Part shown: positions 39,465-41,826 of the stretch, piece by piece
Layout: every line of letters begins with the position of its first letter
Numbering within the stretch: the stretch's first letter is position 1
Assembly (NCBI GenBank): GCA_017536545.1
Contig: JAFXHF010000022.1
Location: 1-41,826, forward strand
Length of the DNA stretch: 41,826 nucleotides
Direction of reading: 5' to 3'
Source of the DNA: a bacterium
GTDB taxonomy: Bacteria > Cyanobacteriota > Vampirovibrionia > Gastranaerophilales > Gastranaerophilaceae
Made by a program: the position numbers and the translations under genes
Notes under the pieces: model-generated
Databases searched by the model: none
What the model was told of the DNA's origin: nothing
The model's input: the letters and a program-made list of their open reading frames with translations, nothing else

Positions 39465-39472
39465 ATCTCGTA
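39465..39472 (-). promoter_or_regulatory. TACGAGAT -10-like element of the 170-aa gene
   Basis: Aligned with TACGAGAG of the 127-aa gene and set at the same 48-bp distance from its operator. No TAAA lies at 15-16 bp (the nearest is 20 bp upstream), so the sigma-factor assignment is unsure. Confidence 0.35.
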
Positions 39473-39520
39473 TATATATAAAGTATTTCACTTTTAAATA
39501 ATTGCGTTAAGTAAACAAAA

Positions 39521-39538
39521 TGTTACAATTTCTTAACA
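39521..39538. promoter_or_regulatory. Putative operator C (TGTTACAATTTCTTAACA)
   Basis: An 18-bp member of the shared operator set in the divergent region. It lies 48 bp from the -10-like element of the 170-aa gene and about 160 bp upstream of the LuxR-type start. Confidence 0.5.
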
Positions 39539-39701
39539 TGGCGAAATCCATGCTACGACCATGTTTCGGGGTGGACACATCATTTACACCTTTTGTACAA
39601 AAGACCAGACAAATCTAATATTGTGCCCAGATGGCTAATAGCACTTCGGGTTATTTATAACTACTATTGAATTGTGAAATAAGAATAATGGGAGAACTAA
39701 T

Positions 39702-39911
39702 ATGAATGAAACCTCAACAAAAACTCTTACCGAAAGAGAATGTGAAGTTATAAAATATGTTGCTCAAGGGCTAACAAATAAAGAGATTGCAGAAATATTA
39801 ACAGTAACTCACCATACTGTTAAAGCACATATTGCATCTATTATAAGAAAACTCGGTGCTCGAAATAGAATTGATGTTGCAATATTTGCTCAAAAAGAAG
39901 GGTTCTCTTAG
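39702..39911 (+). CDS. Stand-alone LuxR/GerE-type DNA-binding regulator
   Basis: The 69-aa protein is almost only the Ger[24 protein letters not shown] (helix 1 and 2), [20 protein letters not shown] (recognition helix with TVKAH) and [14 protein letters not shown]. It has no receiver, PAS or ligand-binding domain. GGGAG lies 7 nt before the ATG. Small GerE-only proteins exist in cyanobacteria (for example PedR), which would suit a sister lineage. It is divergent from the 170-aa gene and convergent with lepA, overlapping its stop by 3 bp. It is a candidate for the protein that binds the operator set (inference). Confidence 0.92.
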   Translation: MNETSTKTLTERECEVIKYVAQGLTNKEIAEILTVTHHTVKAHIASIIRKLGARNRIDVAIFAQKEGFS

Positions 39912-41710
39912 TCCTCATCAAGACTAAGTACCGCCATAAATGCTTCTTGTGGAACTTCTACACTACCAACAGATTTCATACGTTTTTTACCTTTTTTCTG
40001 TTTTTCAAGAAGTTTACGTTTACGAGAAATATCCCCACCATAACATTTAGCAAGTACGTTTTTACGCATCGCTTTGATTGTTGTTCTTGCGATTACTCTA
40101 CCGCCAACTGCAGCCTGAACAGGGACCTCGAAAAGCTGACGAGGAATAATATCTTTCAATTTAACTGTTAATTTCTGACCAATATAGAATGCACTGTCTT
40201 CGTGACAAATTACCGATAACGCATCGACAATTTCACCAGCAAGCATTACATCTAATTTAACAAGTTTTGAACGTTTGTATTCACTAAATTCATAATCCAA
40301 ACTTGCATAGCCCTTTGTACGAGATTTTAGTTGATCATAAAAATCTGTAATAACTTCACTCAATGGAATTTCATAAGCCAAATCAACACGTACCTTATCA
40401 AGGTATGTCATATTTAAGAAAATACCACGCTTAGTTTGAGCCAAATCCATTAAAGTTCCAACATATTCATTTGGAGTAATAATTTGAACTTTTACATAAG
40501 GCTCTTCGATAAAATCTCTATATTGAGCAGCTGGCAAATTCGCAGGGTTATCAATTTCTACAACTTCACCATTTGTCTTATGAACCTTATAAACTACAGA
40601 TGGAGCTGTAGTTACAAGCGACAAATCGTATTCTCTTTCCAAACGTTCCTGAGCAATTTCCATATGCAACATACCCAAGAAACCACAACGGAAACCAAAT
40701 CCTAAAGCACTTGATGTTTCAGGCTCAAATGTAATACTGCTATCATTAAGTTTTAGCTTTTCTAATGCTTCTTTTAAATCACCGTAATCTTCGTTATCAA
40801 CAGGATACAAACCAGAAAATACCATTGGCAACGCTTCTTTATAACCTGGTAAAGGTTCTGTTGCAGGACGATCGACTGTTGTAATTGTATCCCCAACAAA
40901 ACGGGTTAGTTCTTTGATAGAACCCGCAAAATACCCAACATCACCACAAGTAAGTTTTTTTACAGACTTTCTTGCTGGTGTTTGATATCCTAATTCAACA
41001 ACTTCACACTCTTTGCCTGATGCCATAAAACGAACTTTATCACCAATATTAATTGAACCGTCAACAACTTTGAAGTAGCAAACTGTACCTAAATATTGGT
41101 CATATACACTATCAAAAACCATTGCTCTTAATGGTTTGTCTGAATTATCGTCTGGAGCTGGAATATAATTTACAACAGCTTCTAAAATATCCTCAATTCC
41201 TTCCCCTGTTTTTGCACTAACAGGAATTGCCATAGAAGCATCAATACCTAAAATTTCTTCAATTTCTTGTCTTACACGCTCAACATCAGCTGAAGGCAAG
41301 TCAATTTTATTAATTACAGGAATAATTTCCAAGTCTTGTTCGATTGCTAAATAAACATTTGCAAGAGTTTGAGCTTCAACCCCTTGAGTAGCATCAACAA
41401 TTAGAAGTGCACCTTCACAAGCCGCCAAAGAACGAGAAACCTCGTAAGAAAAGTCAACGTGCCCAGGAGTGTCGATTAAGTTTAATTCATAATCTTTACC
41501 ATCTTGAGATGTATAATTCATCCTAGCAGCATTTAATTTGATAGTAATACCACGTTCACGCTCAATATCCATAGAATCTAACAACTGCTCTTGCATATCT
41601 CGTTGAGCAACAGTACCTGTTTTCTCTAATAATCGGTCTGCTAGCGTAGATTTGCCATGGTCAATATGGGCAATAATACAAAAAGTTCTTACATTGTCTC
41701 TTGTTTTCAT
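39908..41710 (-). CDS. lepA: Translation elongation factor 4 (LepA)
   Basis: LepA is a ribosome-associated GTPase related to EF-G that remodels stalled or assembling ribosomes. The 600-aa protein has the G motifs [13 protein letters not shown], the effector [20 protein letters not shown] and SAKTGEG, EF-G-like domains, and the LepA-specific C-terminal domain ending with [17 protein letters not shown]. The ATG at 41708-41710 begins [13 protein letters not shown]; an upstream in-frame ATG at 41752 is outside the transcript predicted here. There is no Shine-Dalgarno, and a TATAAT ends 7 bp before the ATG, so the mRNA is probably leaderless. Confidence 0.97.
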   Translation of the reverse strand: MKTRDNVRTFCIIAHIDHGKSTLADRLLEKTGTVAQRDMQEQLLDSMDIERERGITIKLNAARMNYTSQDGKDYELNLIDTPGHVDFSYEVSRSLAACEGALLIVDATQGVEAQTLANVYLAIEQDLEIIPVINKIDLPSADVERVRQEIEEILGIDASMAIPVSAKTGEGIEDILEAVVNYIPAPDDNSDKPLRAMVFDSVYDQYLGTVCYFKVVDGSINIGDKVRFMASGKECEVVELGYQTPARKSVKKLTCGDVGYFAGSIKELTRFVGDTITTVDRPATEPLPGYKEALPMVFSGLYPVDNEDYGDLKEALEKLKLNDSSITFEPETSSALGFGFRCGFLGMLHMEIAQERLEREYDLSLVTTAPSVVYKVHKTNGEVVEIDNPANLPAAQYRDFIEEPYVKVQIITPNEYVGTLMDLAQTKRGIFLNMTYLDKVRVDLAYEIPLSEVITDFYDQLKSRTKGYASLDYEFSEYKRSKLVKLDVMLAGEIVDALSVICHEDSAFYIGQKLTVKLKDIIPRQLFEVPVQAAVGGRVIARTTIKAMRKNVLAKCYGGDISRKRKLLEKQKKGKKRMKSVGSVEVPQEAFMAVLSLDED

Positions 41711-41717
41711 AATTCTG

Positions 41718-41745
41718 ATTATATATAAAAAAAATCTATTGTAAA
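41718..41745 (-). promoter_or_regulatory. Sigma-70 promoter of lepA giving a leaderless transcript
   Basis: TTTACA (41740-41745), a 16-bp spacer and a perfect TATAAT (41718-41723) on the minus strand. Seven bases separate the -10 from the ATG, so transcription should start at or beside the first codon. Confidence 0.7.
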
Positions 41746-41752
41746 ATACCAA

Positions 41753-41764
41753 GGGGTAAATATA
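41753..41764 (+). repeat. GGGGTAAATATA intergenic tag, copy 4
   Basis: Plus-strand copy located between the lepA promoter and the rightward promoter; the only copy in this orientation. Confidence 0.6.
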
Positions 41765-41773
41765 TGGAATAAC

Positions 41774-41802
41774 TTGACAAATCTGCCAAATACTACTATA
41801 AT
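41774..41802 (+). promoter_or_regulatory. Perfect consensus sigma-70 promoter directed off the right edge
   Basis: TTGACA (41774-41779), a 17-bp spacer and TATAAT (41797-41802) all match the consensus exactly. The transcribed gene lies outside the window. A strong constitutive promoter like this often drives a stable RNA or an abundant protein. Confidence 0.88.
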
Positions 41803-41826
41803 AGTAGGATAGATTGACTTTGCCGA

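Larger units (their letters stand above)
39379..39701. other. 323-bp divergent intergenic region between the 170-aa and LuxR-type genes
   Basis: The left part holds the 170-aa gene's leader and its TACGAGAT -10-like element. Operator C lies at 39521-39538. To its right is a stretch richer in G+C and hairpins: AACATGG/CCATGTT (39535-39541 with 39559-39565), GGTG/CACC, a perfect 14-bp palindrome CTTTTGTACAAAAG (39590-39603) and GTGC/GCAC (39623-39626 with 39641-39644). This may be a structured leader or operator region for the LuxR gene. No tRNA or known riboswitch consensus is recognised. Confidence 0.55.

Noticed and set aside
39539-39660. Possible c-di-GMP, guanidine or other known riboswitch
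   Set aside because: I looked for the conserved cores that I know and found none; only small unassigned hairpins remain.
1-41826. tRNA, rRNA, tmRNA or SRP RNA genes
   Set aside because: No T-arm, anticodon-arm or conserved SRP/tmRNA core was recognised by eye; a covariance-model scan would be needed to be certain.
1-41826. CRISPR array, prophage or insertion sequence
   Set aside because: No regularly spaced repeats, cas genes, integrase, transposase or phage structural proteins were seen.

Overview
The window is 41.8 kb of AT-rich, gene-dense bacterial chromosome. It holds about 44 protein genes and no rRNA or tRNA gene that I could recognise. A heptosyltransferase, a TonB-like protein, an FtsQ and a SecA/LepB-type export pathway point to a diderm. 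Several small, Asn/Lys-rich proteins with no family I recognise, and a prepilin of the GFTLAEVLITLG type, give the region the look of Candidatus Gastranaerophilales (Melainabacteria/Vampirovibrionia). That placement is an inference from protein style and was not tested by phylogeny.

Layout. 1-5.6 kb: the 5' part of ffh, two related exported Cys-tailed proteins, fba, a ROK sugar kinase and a 592-aa coiled-coil-ended protein. 5.7-12.3 kb: an orphan DNA methyltransferase, mutL, plsY, the clamp-loader genes holB and holA, and two tandem GNAT-like paralogues. 12.4-18.2 kb: a tight plus-strand envelope operon, murC-murB-ddl-ftsQ-polyprenyl synthase-lepB. 18.2-26.2 kb (minus): a 127-aa protein, ispD, thiL, a GGDEF/degenerate HD-GYP protein, a GT9 heptosyltransferase, a 726-aa protein with an HEXXH site, and rsmD. 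26.3-34.3 kb: leuS, a small XRE/helical-ORF cassette bounded by direct repeats, a pilin-led operon (pilin, membrane protein, mtnA, tonB-like), ruvC, an Hsp20-like membrane protein and a lone RHH regulator. 34.3-41.8 kb: an L,D-transpeptidase, dnaG-rpoD, two small proteins, a LuxR-type regulator, lepA, and a consensus sigma-70 promoter firing off the right edge.

Most genes are core functions: replication, repair, translation, peptidoglycan, isoprenoid, phospholipid and glycolysis. The most interesting signal is regulatory. Five unlinked genes (592, 127, 726, 136 and 170 aa), all of lineage-restricted appearance, share an upstream 17-18 bp imperfect palindrome of the type TGTWACA-N3-4-TTAACA. 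It sits 37 or 46-48 bp before a -10-like element, two distances one helical turn apart. Two of the promoters closely match the sigma-28 (FliA) consensus. A stand-alone LuxR/GerE protein is encoded beside one of the sites and is a candidate regulator. Other points of note are apparently leaderless starts (lepA, dnaG, holA), dispersed intergenic repeats including a GGGGTAAATAT tag seen four times, and a 0.6-kb cassette flanked by identical 30-bp hairpin repeats.
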